A program made the position numbers and the translations under genes. The notes beneath the pieces are model-generated. The model was not told the origin of the DNA. It saw only the letters and a list, made by a program, of their open reading frames with translations, and did not search any database. 17,228 nucleotides of DNA, taken from the NCBI GenBank assembly GCA_902496265.1, contig CABVAD010000005.1, positions 1 to 17,228 of the forward strand. The letters are read 5' to 3'. This DNA comes from an uncultured Oscillospiraceae bacterium (GTDB lineage: Bacteria > Bacillota > Clostridia > Oscillospirales > Acutalibacteraceae). Each line of letters opens with the position of its first letter. The stretch's first letter is position 1. This document shows, piece after piece, positions 8,318 to 17,228 of this stretch.

Positions 8318-8330
8318 AGGGTTTCCGCTT
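8301..8330. terminator. Shared hairpin terminator between convergent transcription units
   Basis: AAGCGGAGACCC at 8301-8312 pairs with GGGTTTCCGCTT at 8319-8330 (12 base pairs, one G-T wobble) around the loop GATAAA. On the minus strand it is followed by a run of six T (in 8291-8300), so it is an efficient end for the polC operon. On the plus strand the following bases are only weakly T-rich. The stop codon of the glycosyltransferase (8315-8317) lies in the loop. Confidence 0.8.
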
Positions 8331-8394
8331 CATTCTGTCTAAAAACCTGTATTTGCAATGTTCGGCGGCGGTCAGCCGCATTTATTTACCGCCC
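8318..8394. other. Convergent intergenic gap
   Basis: This 77-base gap holds the right arm of the terminator and a second, weaker inverted repeat: GGCGGT at 8367-8372 against ACCGCC at 8388-8393, with a 15-base loop, just past the polC stop. No ORF or promoter is visible. Confidence 0.5.
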
Positions 8395-11300
8395 TTAGAA
8401 CATTGAAATCTGGTTTGTATCGGGCAGGTCGTTCATAGCGCCCAAATCAGCCAAGTTCTGAATAATGGTTTTGGAGACCCCCGCCTCCAGCTGAAAATCC
8501 TCGCGCGATACAAAATTTCCCTTCTGCGCGGTCTCGTAAATAGAGTACGCCGCCTTTTCGCCGACCCCAGAAAGCGCGCCGAAGGGCAGGCGCATTTTGC
8601 CGTCCTCGGGAAGGTATTTCATAGCGTGGGATTTGTTTATATCAATCGGCAGTACCCCTATTCCGCGGGACATCATCTCGTTGAAAATCAACATATTGTT
8701 GTATACGTCAAGCTCCTTTTTGGTAGCCTCCTTGCCCTTTGCCTTTATGTTCTGGAGATACCGCCTTACCGCGTCCTTACCCTGCATTACGGTCGGAACG
8801 TCAACGTCCTCGGGACGGGCGGTAAAGTAGGCGCAGTAAAATTCAAGCGGGCGGTGCACCTTGTACCACGCAAGCCGCAGAGCCGAGATAACATACGCCG
8901 CGGCGTGAGCCTTCGGGAACATATACTTAATCTTGTGACAGCTGTCGATATACCATTCGGGAACGCCGTGGGAGCGCATTTCCTCCTCCATAGCGCCCCA
9001 TTCCTCGGCGGAAACCTTGCCCTTTGCGACAAGACCCTTACGCACGGTCTCGGTAATCTTAAACGCCTTGCCCTCTTCGAGCCCCTTGTGGATAAGGTAG
9101 ACCATTATGTTATCACGTGTTCCGATAACCTCGGAAATCGTGCAGGTGCCGTTATCGATAAGGTCTTTTGCGTTGCCGAGCCAAACGTCCGTACCGTGGG
9201 AAAGACCCGAAATCTGCAACAGGTCGGAAAAGTTTTTAGGCTTACAGTCCATAAGCATTTCTCTGACAAAGGGCGTGCCGAACTCGGGCAGACAGTATGT
9301 ACCCGTGCGGGAATCAATTTCATCGGGCGTAACTCCCAAGGCTTCTGTCGAGGTAAAGAGACTGTAAACCTCGGGGTCGCTCATTGAAACGTCGTTTACG
9401 GGGATTCCCGTGTACTCCTCAAGGTATTTATATGTAGTCGGTACAACGTGACCCAATTCGTCGAGCTTTAAAATGGTATCGTGAATGGAATGGAAATCAA
9501 AGTGGGTGGTTATTATATCGGAATTAACGTCGTCCGCGGGGTGCTGAACGGGGCAGAAATCGTAAATCGTCTTGTCCCTCGGCACAATTATCATTCCCGC
9601 GGGGTGCTGACCCGTGGTCTGCTTAATCTGCGCCTTTTCGACAAGGGAAGCCAAACGGTTTAATTCCGCGTTGCTTAAGGTGACGCCCTTTTTCTCGGCG
9701 TACGCCTTTGCAAAGCCGAAGGCGGTCTTTTCCGCAACCGTCGAGATAGTGCCCGCCTTAAATACGTTTTCCCTGCCGAAAAGGGTTTCGGTGTACTTCT
9801 GCACCGAGTTCTGAAATTCGTCCGAGAAGTTAAGGTCTATATCAGGCACCTTGTCGCCCTTAAACCCTAAGAAGGTCTCGAACGGAATGTCGTGACCGTT
9901 GCGGTTGAAGGCGGCCCCGCATTTTGGGCAGTTCTTTTCGGGCAGGTCGAAGCCCGAGCCGACCTCGCCCTTTAAGAAAAACTCGCTGTGCTGACACTCG
10001 GGGCAGACATAGTGGGGCGGCAGGGGGTTAACCTCGGAAATGCCCGCCATTGTCGCAACAAAGGAAGAGCCGACAGAGCCACGCGAGCCGACCAAATAAC
10101 CGTTTTCCTCGCTGTAGGCAACGAGCTTCTGCGCCGAAATATACATTATCGAAAAGCCGTTGTTGATAATGGAGTTAAGCTCCTTATTAAGCCTTTTTTC
10201 AACTACCTCGGGCAGGGGGTCGCCGTATAGCTTGTGGGCGTTATCCCAGCATATGTTTCGGAGTAGATCGTCCGAGCCCTCAATAACAGGCGGATAGTTG
10301 CCGTCGGGCACGGGGATAACATTGTCGTCAATCATATCGGCGATTTTGTTCGGGTTATCGATAACAAATTCCTTTGCCCGCTCCCCGAAATAGTCAAAAT
10401 CGTTTAGCATTTCATCGGTGGTTTTAAGGTAAAGGGGAGCCTGATTGTCAAAATCGTCAAAGCCCTGCCCCGCCATAAGAATTTTGCGGATAATATCGTC
10501 GCTTTTTTTAAGGAAATGCACGTCCCCCGTGGCGACAACGGGCTTGCCTAACTTATCGGCAAGCTCGACGACCTTGCGGTTAAAGTCCTTTATAACCTCG
10601 TCGCTTGTGACCTTGCGGAAACGGTTGGGTATAACCGCGCCTGTCTTCTTATCCTTTTTATCGGGATATGAGGACTCGCGCACCATAAAGGCGTTGTTGC
10701 CGAGGGGCTGAATTTCAAGATAATCGTAATAATCGGCGATCCTTAAAAGCTCCTCCTCGGGTTTTCCGTCCACAATCGCCCTGTAAAGCTCGCCCTGCTC
10801 GCAGGCGCTCCCAATGATTAGCCCCTCGCGCAGAGTGTCAAGCTTACTGCGAAGGGTAATCGGTCTGCCCTTAAAGTTATTCAGGTGCGCGTCCGACACC
10901 AATTTATAAAGATTTTTAAGCCCCGTAAGATTTTTTACAAGGATTATTTGGTGACAGCGGTATTTTGCTGTCTGCTTTGCGTTAAGCCCTGTAATATCGT
11001 TGTTAATATCGTCGACAAAATAGGCCTCCACGCCGTAGATAACCTTAAACTGACCGCCGCCCTTTCTTATCGCCTTGACCGCGCCCGCGGCGGCGGGATA
11101 TGCCTGAACAACGCCGTGGTCGGTAATCGCGACCGCCTTGTGACCCCACTTATACGCCTGATTTACAATATCGGCGGCGGAGGAAACCGCGTCCTTTGCG
11201 GACATATTGGTATGGCAGTGAAGCTCCACCCGCTTTTCGCCCTCGTGAGAGTCGGTCTCTTCATATTTCTGCAATAGAGCCATAGCCTTTGGCTTTACCC

Positions 11301-12219
11301 TGAACTCATTTTTATAATTATCAAACTCGTATGTACCGTTTACAAGCAGAAACGCGCCGTCCTTTACGGGGGCTACCTCACCCATACGTTTAGGGTCGAT
11401 AAACATATTGGCGGTAAGGGAATTTGTGTAATCGCTGAAAGAAAAGGTGAGGATATTCGATTCGCCGCGCTTGGTGTTTATCGTTCGCACCTCTGTGCCA
11501 AAAACCTCGCCCCAACAGCAGATTTCGGTATCCTCGGGGGTGACCTCAATCATTTTTTTGGTATTAGTATTAATACCTCTGCCGTAAAAAACCTGCGGAT
11601 TGTCAAGGTAAACGATGCCGTTTTCGGGTCTTTCCTCCCGCTTTTCAAACTTAATTTCCTTTTTGGGAGCGGAGGGCTTGTCCGATTTCTGGGCTTGCTT
11701 GCGCTCTGTATGCTCGGGGGCTATAACCTTAGGTACTTCCATCTCCACCGCGTCAAGCTGACCGTCAAAGGTGACGGTAACCTCCTTATTAAACCGCTCC
11801 ATTACAATCGCGCGAAAGGCGTTTTCAAAGCCGCTGTCAAGAATTTTAGCATATCCGCCGAATTTTAAGGTTATGCCCACACTTCCGTCGGTAAGCTTAT
11901 ACTCCGCGCCGTTGAAATAGCCGTTCAAAGCCGCGTTTTTGACCTTGATTTCAGCTATTATATCGGCACAGGCATCGCTGTCAAGCGCGCTTTCGCCGTA
12001 AACAAAGGATACAGAGCAGGAATTAAGCTTTAACGCCGCTGAAAGCGAATTGTGCAAAGCATTCCGCTCATTCATTGTTATGTAATTTTCGGATTTAAGG
12101 GTTATATCAAGGGTTCTTTCCTCCATATCGAGCCCGCAATGCTCGACAGTACAAGCCTGCACGGTATCCGAGGAAGAAATATTTGCACCGAATATATCCG
12201 AAAATAAAGCCTTAGCCAA
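8395..12219 (-). CDS. polC: DNA polymerase III alpha subunit, PolC type, lacking the exonuclease domain
   Basis: Replicative polymerase, 1274 residues. Order: N-terminal domains (1-220), OB fold (about 232-320), PHP domain (about 330-580), polymerase core, helix-hairpin-helix region, and C-terminal clamp-binding motif QISMF at the very end. The zinc knuckle has C739, C742, C764 and C767. Palm aspartates are D793 and D795 in PDIDLNF, with D920 in KLDELGH. The usual PolC is about 1430-1440 residues; the roughly 160-residue deficit falls where the DEDDh proofreading domain is normally inserted, between VEAYFVDD (ending 404) and CHQIIL (H423), where only about 18 residues remain. PHP metal ligands H334, H336, D343, H368, E398, H423, C473, D566 and H568 appear intact. 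The TTG start is fixed by GGAG 8 bases upstream and no nearby ATG. Last gene of the operon, 17 bases after ispG. Confidence 0.95.
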   Translation of the reverse strand: MAKALFSDIFGANISSSDTVQACTVEHCGLDMEERTLDITLKSENYITMNERNALHNSLSAALKLNSCSVSFVYGESALDSDACADIIAEIKVKNAALNGYFNGAEYKLTDGSVGITLKFGGYAKILDSGFENAFRAIVMERFNKEVTVTFDGQLDAVEMEVPKVIAPEHTERKQAQKSDKPSAPKKEIKFEKREERPENGIVYLDNPQVFYGRGINTNTKKMIEVTPEDTEICCWGEVFGTEVRTINTKRGESNILTFSFSDYTNSLTANMFIDPKRMGEVAPVKDGAFLLVNGTYEFDNYKNEFRVKPKAMALLQKYEETDSHEGEKRVELHCHTNMSAKDAVSSAADIVNQAYKWGHKAVAITDHGVVQAYPAAAGAVKAIRKGGGQFKVIYGVEAYFVDDINNDITGLNAKQTAKYRCHQIILVKNLTGLKNLYKLVSDAHLNNFKGRPITLRSKLDTLREGLIIGSACEQGELYRAIVDGKPEEELLRIADYYDYLEIQPLGNNAFMVRESSYPDKKDKKTGAVIPNRFRKVTSDEVIKDFNRKVVELADKLGKPVVATGDVHFLKKSDDIIRKILMAGQGFDDFDNQAPLYLKTTDEMLNDFDYFGERAKEFVIDNPNKIADMIDDNVIPVPDGNYPPVIEGSDDLLRNICWDNAHKLYGDPLPEVVEKRLNKELNSIINNGFSIMYISAQKLVAYSEENGYLVGSRGSVGSSFVATMAGISEVNPLPPHYVCPECQHSEFFLKGEVGSGFDLPEKNCPKCGAAFNRNGHDIPFETFLGFKGDKVPDIDLNFSDEFQNSVQKYTETLFGRENVFKAGTISTVAEKTAFGFAKAYAEKKGVTLSNAELNRLASLVEKAQIKQTTGQHPAGMIIVPRDKTIYDFCPVQHPADDVNSDIITTHFDFHSIHDTILKLDELGHVVPTTYKYLEEYTGIPVNDVSMSDPEVYSLFTSTEALGVTPDEIDSRTGTYCLPEFGTPFVREMLMDCKPKNFSDLLQISGLSHGTDVWLGNAKDLIDNGTCTISEVIGTRDNIMVYLIHKGLEEGKAFKITETVRKGLVAKGKVSAEEWGAMEEEMRSHGVPEWYIDSCHKIKYMFPKAHAAAYVISALRLAWYKVHRPLEFYCAYFTARPEDVDVPTVMQGKDAVRRYLQNIKAKGKEATKKELDVYNNMLIFNEMMSRGIGVLPIDINKSHAMKYLPEDGKMRLPFGALSGVGEKAAYSIYETAQKGNFVSREDFQLEAGVSKTIIQNLADLGAMNDLPDTNQISMF

Positions 12220-12236
12220 TTTTTACACTCCGTTTT

Positions 12237-13289
12237 TTACATTTTTTCAATTTCGCCTAAAAGCTCGTCAAGCAGGCGTTCCTCGGGGATTTTGCGGATA
12301 ATTTCGCCATGCTTAAAGAGCAGTCCGCAACCGTCGCCGCCCGCTATGCCTATATCTGCTTCTCTCGCCTCGCCCGGACCGTTTACCGCACAGCCCATAA
12401 CCGCGACGGTTATATCCTTGTTAACATCTGCAAGCCGCCTTTCAACCTCGCTTGCAAGCCCTATTAGATCTATTTTCGTCCTGCCGCAGGTTGGGCAGGA
12501 AACGAATTTTATCCCGCCGCCGCGAAGTCCCAAGGCGCGGAGCAGCTTAATACCCGACTCTACCTCCTTTACGGGGTCGTCGGTAAGTGAAATTCTGATT
12601 GTAGCGCCGATATTACGCAAAAGCAGACCGCCTATACCCGCGGCGGATTTTATAGTTCCCATATCTGCCGTTCCCGCCTCGGTCACCCCTAAATGCAGGG
12701 GATAGCGGCACCTTTCGGCGGCAAGCTCGTAGGCTTTATACATCTTCTTCACGTCCGAGCTTTTAAGGGAGAGCACGATATCGTCAAAATCGAATTTTTC
12801 CAGTAAAGAAATATGGTAAAGCCCGCTTTCCACCATCGCCTCGGGGGTGGGCGAGCCGTATTTTTCGAGTATACTCTTTTCAAGCGAGCCTGAATTAACG
12901 CCTATTCTTATCGGCACACCCGCCGTTTTGCAGGCGGCGGCGACCGCCTTAACCCTATCGTCCGAGCCGATATTGCCGGGGTTGATGCGGATTTTATCCG
13001 CCCCCGCGGCGACGCTTTCGAGGGCTAATTTATAGTCAAAATGAATGTCGGCAACAACGGGTATCGAAACGCTTTCCTTTACGGCGGCAAGGGTTTTTAT
13101 CGCTTCATTATCGGGGACGGAAATTCTAACAATATCGCACCCCGCCTGTTCAAGCGCCTTTGCCTGCTCAACATTGCCTTTAATATTATGCGCGGGAACA
13201 CATAGCATCGACTGCACCGTTATGGGCGCGCCGCCGCCGATTGCGGCGCTGCCGGCGAAAACCTTTTTTGTTCTATCGTTAGTAAACAA
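12237..13289 (-). CDS. ispG: 4-hydroxy-3-methylbut-2-enyl diphosphate synthase (MEP pathway)
   Basis: A 350-residue cytoplasmic [4Fe-4S] enzyme that converts methylerythritol cyclodiphosphate into HMBPP, the penultimate step of isoprenoid precursor synthesis. Cluster ligands are C265 and C268 in SCPTCGR and C300 in GCAVNGPGEA, and E307 is the conserved acidic residue. The TIM-barrel part shows ADIHFDY, KIRINPGNIG and GVNSGSLE. Length is normal for the bacterial two-domain form. The start is TTG at 13289, preceded by GGGGTGA with 6 bases spacing; the next in-frame Met is only at residue 28, so TTG is secure. It lies 6 bases after the rseP stop. Oddity: the QSM motif is followed by LCVPAHN where most IspG proteins have TNTDT or similar. 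Confidence 0.95.
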   Translation of the reverse strand: MFTNDRTKKVFAGSAAIGGGAPITVQSMLCVPAHNIKGNVEQAKALEQAGCDIVRISVPDNEAIKTLAAVKESVSIPVVADIHFDYKLALESVAAGADKIRINPGNIGSDDRVKAVAAACKTAGVPIRIGVNSGSLEKSILEKYGSPTPEAMVESGLYHISLLEKFDFDDIVLSLKSSDVKKMYKAYELAAERCRYPLHLGVTEAGTADMGTIKSAAGIGGLLLRNIGATIRISLTDDPVKEVESGIKLLRALGLRGGGIKFVSCPTCGRTKIDLIGLASEVERRLADVNKDITVAVMGCAVNGPGEAREADIGIAGGDGCGLLFKHGEIIRKIPEERLLDELLGEIEKM

Positions 13290-13295
13290 AGCAAA

Positions 13296-14357
13296 TCACC
13301 CCGTAATAAGCGACCAGATATCCTTTGCGGTAATAAGCAGCATAAAGCCGATTAGGATAGCGAAGCCCGCCGCGTGAACCGCCGCCTCGTACTTTTGCGG
13401 TACGGGCTTGCGGAAAATCATTTCTATAAGAATAAATAACAGTCTTCCGCCGTCCAGCGCGGGAATAGGCAAGAGATTAAAAATACCTAAATTAATGGTG
13501 ATAAGTGCCATAATCGGCAGTATATTTTTAAGGCTTTGCTTTGCCGCAGAGCCGATTACCGCCGTAACGCCCACAGGACCCGACACCGCGCTGATACCGT
13601 ATTTCCCCGTTATAAGGTCTATAAGGGAGCGCCACACCACCGCACAGTAGGAGGCGGCGGTAGAGAAGGTCTGCTTTAAAAATGAGCCGACCGTCTTTTT
13701 TATGCCGTAGACCCTGAAATCCACATTCAAATAGCTGATTCCGTTCTCTTCGGAGGTTTCAAAAGCGACATCGCGAAGCTCGACCCTTTCGCCGTCCCGC
13801 TTTACGGTGATATCGATTTTTCCGTCCTCGACATTCGTAAAGGCGTAGCTTAAATCATAGGTTGAGAAAATTTTTCTTCCCTCAACCGCTATGATTTTAT
13901 CGTCGACCTTAAGTCCGCTCTGCTCGCTTACCGCATTTTCGGTAAACTCGGCGACCACGGTTGAAGTAAAGCGGCTTTCGGGAGCGAGACTGACCCCCAC
14001 AATTATAAGCCCCAAAAGGAGATTGAAAATAGCCCCCATTGCGACTATAATAAGCCGTCTCCACGGCTTTTTGTTGCAGAAAGCGCGCTCGTCGCGGCTT
14101 TCCTCGTCCTCGCCCTCCATTGCGCAGTAACCGCCTAAAGGTATAAGATTAACCTTATATTCGGTCTCCTTTCCTTTTTTTGAAAAGAGCTTAGGACCGA
14201 AGCCTACCGCAAATTCGTTTACCCTCACGCCCAAAAGCTTCGCGGCGATAAAATGCCCGAATTCGTGAATTATAATAAGCAAAAGAAAAAGAAGCACCGC
14301 AACAAGATACGGCCACACATTACCCCATACGTTTAAAAATGCTGAAATAGTAATCAC
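13296..14357 (-). CDS. rseP: RIP (site-2) zinc metalloprotease
   Basis: Up to 353 residues, an intramembrane protease that cuts membrane-bound regulatory proteins such as anti-sigma factors and clears signal peptides. The zinc motif HEFGH has H31, E32 and H35 in the first membrane helix; the second active-site motif is ALDGGR with D302. A PDZ domain lies at about 125-200, and hydrophobic helices near 105-125, 270-295 and 325-350 complete the usual topology. The start is uncertain: GTG at 14357 gives this numbering but has no ribosome site in front of it, whereas AGGTGA at 14359-14354 sits 5 bases before an in-frame ATT at 14348 (see findings). The second gene below cdsA in the operon, it is 17 bases from dxr, across the end of a heptamer array, and 6 bases from ispG. 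Confidence 0.93.
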   Translation of the reverse strand: MITISAFLNVWGNVWPYLVAVLLFLLLIIIHEFGHFIAAKLLGVRVNEFAVGFGPKLFSKKGKETEYKVNLIPLGGYCAMEGEDEESRDERAFCNKKPWRRLIIVAMGAIFNLLLGLIIVGVSLAPESRFTSTVVAEFTENAVSEQSGLKVDDKIIAVEGRKIFSTYDLSYAFTNVEDGKIDITVKRDGERVELRDVAFETSEENGISYLNVDFRVYGIKKTVGSFLKQTFSTAASYCAVVWRSLIDLITGKYGISAVSGPVGVTAVIGSAAKQSLKNILPIMALITINLGIFNLLPIPALDGGRLLFILIEMIFRKPVPQKYEAAVHAAGFAILIGFMLLITAKDIWSLITG

Positions 14358-14359
14358 CT
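14354..14359 (-). promoter_or_regulatory. Ribosome binding site that overlaps the annotated rseP GTG
   Basis: On the minus strand AGGTGA spans 14359-14354. The GTG usually taken as start (14357-14355) lies inside it. The same GGTGA core serves uppS, cdsA and ispG with 4 to 6 bases of spacing; here 5 bases of spacing lead to ATT (14348-14346). Confidence 0.5.
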
Positions 14360-14374
14360 GCTGTAATAATAATT

Positions 14375-15525
<1,151 letters not shown>

Positions 15526-15526
<1 letters not shown>

Positions 15527-16404
15527 CAAATAACCCCCAGTGAGACAAAGAGTGAAAAGAGGGGTGCTATCATAATTATACTGTCAAATCTGTCAAGTAT
15601 TCCGCCGTGACCCGGAATTAAATTCCCGTAGTCCTTAATTCCCGCCGTGCGCTTGATTGCAGATGCAAACAGGTCGCCTATCATACCCAAAATGCAGAAA
15701 GGTACAGTCAAAATAAGCGCGGCGGCAAGCTTTTCGGTTACAGAAAAGGCGAAAACCAAAATAAGGGATACCGCAATGCTCGACAAAATTCCCCCGATAG
15801 CTCCCTCAACCGTTTTTTTAGGGCTTATCTCGGGGCAGAGCTTGTGCTTGCCTAAGGTACTGCCGACAAAGTACGCACCCATATCGCAAACGCTCGAGAA
15901 ATTAAGGAGCATTAAAAGATAGAAAATTCCATCCATATGTGAAATTATACCGCCCAAGCAGGTGAAAGCATAGGCGTAGGGAAGCGGAAATCCGAACAGC
16001 GCGGCTATCTGTGCCAAGCCGAAGTCTTTATGATTTTTGAGAATTATTATCGCCGCAAAAATGAAATATAGTATAATAAGCCCCGAAAATCCGTAAGACC
16101 AATAATTGTAAAATTTCGTTGATTGGGATACGATTCTATCCACAGAATAGGGAATAAACGAATATATTATGCCTTGAAAATTCTCGTCCGCTCCCACAAC
16201 GTAAAGCACCGAAAAGGCGCACGCCCCTATAAGCGCCGCCTTGGATTTAATTCCCGCCGCGTTATGCAGGAGTTCATAAATCGCGACCGCCGTAATAGCG
16301 GCAATAAAAAAGGTTATAAAAAGCGGGTTTACAAGCATTCCGAGCGCCAGCACCGCCGCTACGATAAGCGCCATTACAACGCCCGATATAATTCTTGTTT
16401 TCAT
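15526..16404 (-). CDS. cdsA: Phosphatidate cytidylyltransferase (CDP-diglyceride synthase)
   Basis: A 292-residue polytopic membrane enzyme that makes CDP-diacylglycerol from phosphatidic acid and CTP, the branch point for phosphatidylglycerol and related lipids. The family signature lies near the C-terminus: IKRTAGIKD (K257, D258), then LIPGHGGILDRFDS with H266. About eight hydrophobic segments precede it, the first at about 8-45. The length is in the usual 260-300 range. ATG at 16404 follows GAGGTGA with 4 bases spacing. It lies 12 bases below uppS and shares one base with dxr. Confidence 0.95.
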
Positions 16405-16416
16405 ACTTTCACCTCG

Positions 16417-17133
16417 TCAAACTCCGCCGAAGCGGCGGTTGCGGCGGTTGTAGTCCTCAATTGCCTTTTCCAAATGCTTAGGGGTGAAATCGGGCCACAA
16501 AACGTCCGAAAACCAGTACTCGGCGTACGCTGACTGCCACAAAAGATAATTTGAGGTGCGGTATTCGCCGCTGGGTCTGATTATAAAATCGGGGTCGGGC
16601 ATATTAGCGGTATAAAGTCGGTCGGAAATTGTCTGCTCGGTAATTTCCTCGGCGGGCACACCGTCGGTAACGATTTTTTTCACCGCGTGAACCAGCTCGT
16701 CTCTGCCGCCGTAGTTTATCGCTATATTAAGCTTAAGCCCCGTCGCGTCCTTAGAGCCGTCCTCGTCCTTTTTCATAAGCTCCTTAATATCCTCGGCAAG
16801 GGGGGCAGGGTCGCCGATAAATTTGACCTTGATATTTTCCTGCTTGAAGTTTTCCGCGTCCTTTAAATAGTCGCGAAGCAGGTTCATAATGCCCTCTACC
16901 TCCTCGGCGGGCCGCTTCCAGTTCTCGGTGGAAAAGGCGTAAACCGTCAGGTATTCAAGCCCTATTTTATTGCAGTACCGAGCAATTGTTTTAAAGGTTT
17001 TCGCCCCCGAAACGTGACCCGCCGAACGGGGGAGTCCGCGTTTTTTAGCCCAGCGCCCGTTGCCGTCCATAACTATGGCGATATGGCGCGGCAGCGGTCT
17101 TTCGGCGGTATTTTTCTTTTTAAATAACGGCAA
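16417..17133 (-). CDS. uppS: Undecaprenyl diphosphate synthase (cis-prenyltransferase)
   Basis: A 238-residue enzyme that adds isopentenyl units to farnesyl diphosphate to build the C55 carrier needed for peptidoglycan and wall polymers. The phosphate-binding motif MDGNGRWA contains the essential D23. The C-terminal signature is DPDFIIRPSGE at 180-190 with R186, followed by YRTSNYLLWQ and AYAEYWF. The start is TTG at 17133, preceded by GGTGA (4 bases) and AAAAGG (11 bases); the next Met is M22, inside the active-site motif, so TTG is needed. It is the first gene of the visible operon. In many Firmicutes frr lies just upstream, but nothing coding is visible in the remaining 95 bases. Confidence 0.95.
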   Translation of the reverse strand: MPLFKKKNTAERPLPRHIAIVMDGNGRWAKKRGLPRSAGHVSGAKTFKTIARYCNKIGLEYLTVYAFSTENWKRPAEEVEGIMNLLRDYLKDAENFKQENIKVKFIGDPAPLAEDIKELMKKDEDGSKDATGLKLNIAINYGGRDELVHAVKKIVTDGVPAEEITEQTISDRLYTANMPDPDFIIRPSGEYRTSNYLLWQSAYAEYWFSDVLWPDFTPKHLEKAIEDYNRRNRRFGGV

Positions 17134-17150
17134 AAAATCACCAACCTTTT

Positions 17151-17179
17151 TTAATTCGGAATTCGGAATTCGGAATTAA
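17151..17179 (+). repeat. Palindromic heptamer array, copy 2 (three units)
   Basis: Three AATTCGG units at 17153-17173 plus AATT, bordered by TT and AA. It is identical to copy 1 read in the opposite orientation, minus one unit. Flanking T (17147-17150) and A (17180-17183) runs lengthen the self-complementary stem to 37 bases. It lies in the uppS leader, ending 13 bases before the AAAAGGTTGGTGA ribosome-binding region is complete. Confidence 0.92.
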
Positions 17180-17228
17180 AAAAATTTATTACACATTGCA
17201 AAGAACAATTAAATATTATTTTAATAGA
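17180..17228. other. AT-rich region upstream of uppS, no gene seen
   Basis: On the minus strand this holds poorly matched promoter-like strings (TTTAAT, 16 bases, TAATAA). I do not call a promoter. No ORF, tRNA or end of an upstream gene is visible before the window stops. Confidence 0.4.

Noticed and set aside
8626..9387. Open frame of about 250 codons on the plus strand, opposite polC
   Set aside because: It is antisense to highly conserved PolC motifs, has no ribosome site or recognisable domain, and long shadow frames are expected from the codon bias here.
17180..17228. Promoter for uppS on the minus strand
   Set aside because: The best pair (TTTAAT and TAATAA, 16 apart) matches the consensus at only about half of positions in an AT-rich stretch, so it is not distinguishable from chance.

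Overview
The window looks like a chromosomal segment of a Gram-positive, low-to-moderate-GC anaerobe of the class Clostridia, probably near Oscillospiraceae/Ruminococcaceae. The reasons are the Firmicutes-type replicative polymerase PolC, the gene order uppS-cdsA-dxr-rseP-ispG-polC, strong GGAGG/GGTGA ribosome binding sites, and a YtrA-type GntR regulator leading an ABC operon. The lineage is an inference from gene content; no rRNA marker is present.

Region 1 (1-4720, plus strand) is a four-gene operon. A palindromic operator/promoter is followed by a short YtrA-family GntR repressor, a YtrB-like ABC ATPase, a large ABC-2-type permease with a C-terminal extracytoplasmic domain, and a predicted lipid-anchored GH25 muramidase with three bacterial SH3 repeats. 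Genes overlap or are spaced by 13 nt, and a strong hairpin terminator closes the unit. Together they suggest a ligand- or stress-induced cell-envelope module.

Region 2 (4718-8330, plus strand) has two genes, each with its own sigma-A-like promoter: an ABC-F ATPase (ribosome-associated type) and a membrane-embedded family 2 glycosyltransferase of the processive type. It ends in a hairpin that also serves the convergent operon.

Region 3 (8395-17133, minus strand) is the conserved operon uppS, cdsA, dxr, rseP, ispG, polC, read from high to low coordinates. It joins two steps of the MEP isoprenoid pathway (Dxr, IspG) with undecaprenyl diphosphate synthesis, phospholipid head-group activation, a site-2 protease and the replicative polymerase. 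Four of the six genes lack an ATG start.

The most notable features are: (i) the PolC has no DEDDh proofreading exonuclease insertion in its PHP domain, yet the PHP domain keeps what appear to be all nine metal ligands; (ii) two copies of a tiny palindromic element built from an EcoRI-type hexamer plus one G, one forming the 3' end of dxr and the other lying upstream of uppS; (iii) rseP may start at an AUU codon. The final 95 bases upstream of uppS hold one repeat copy and AT-rich sequence with no gene that I can see.
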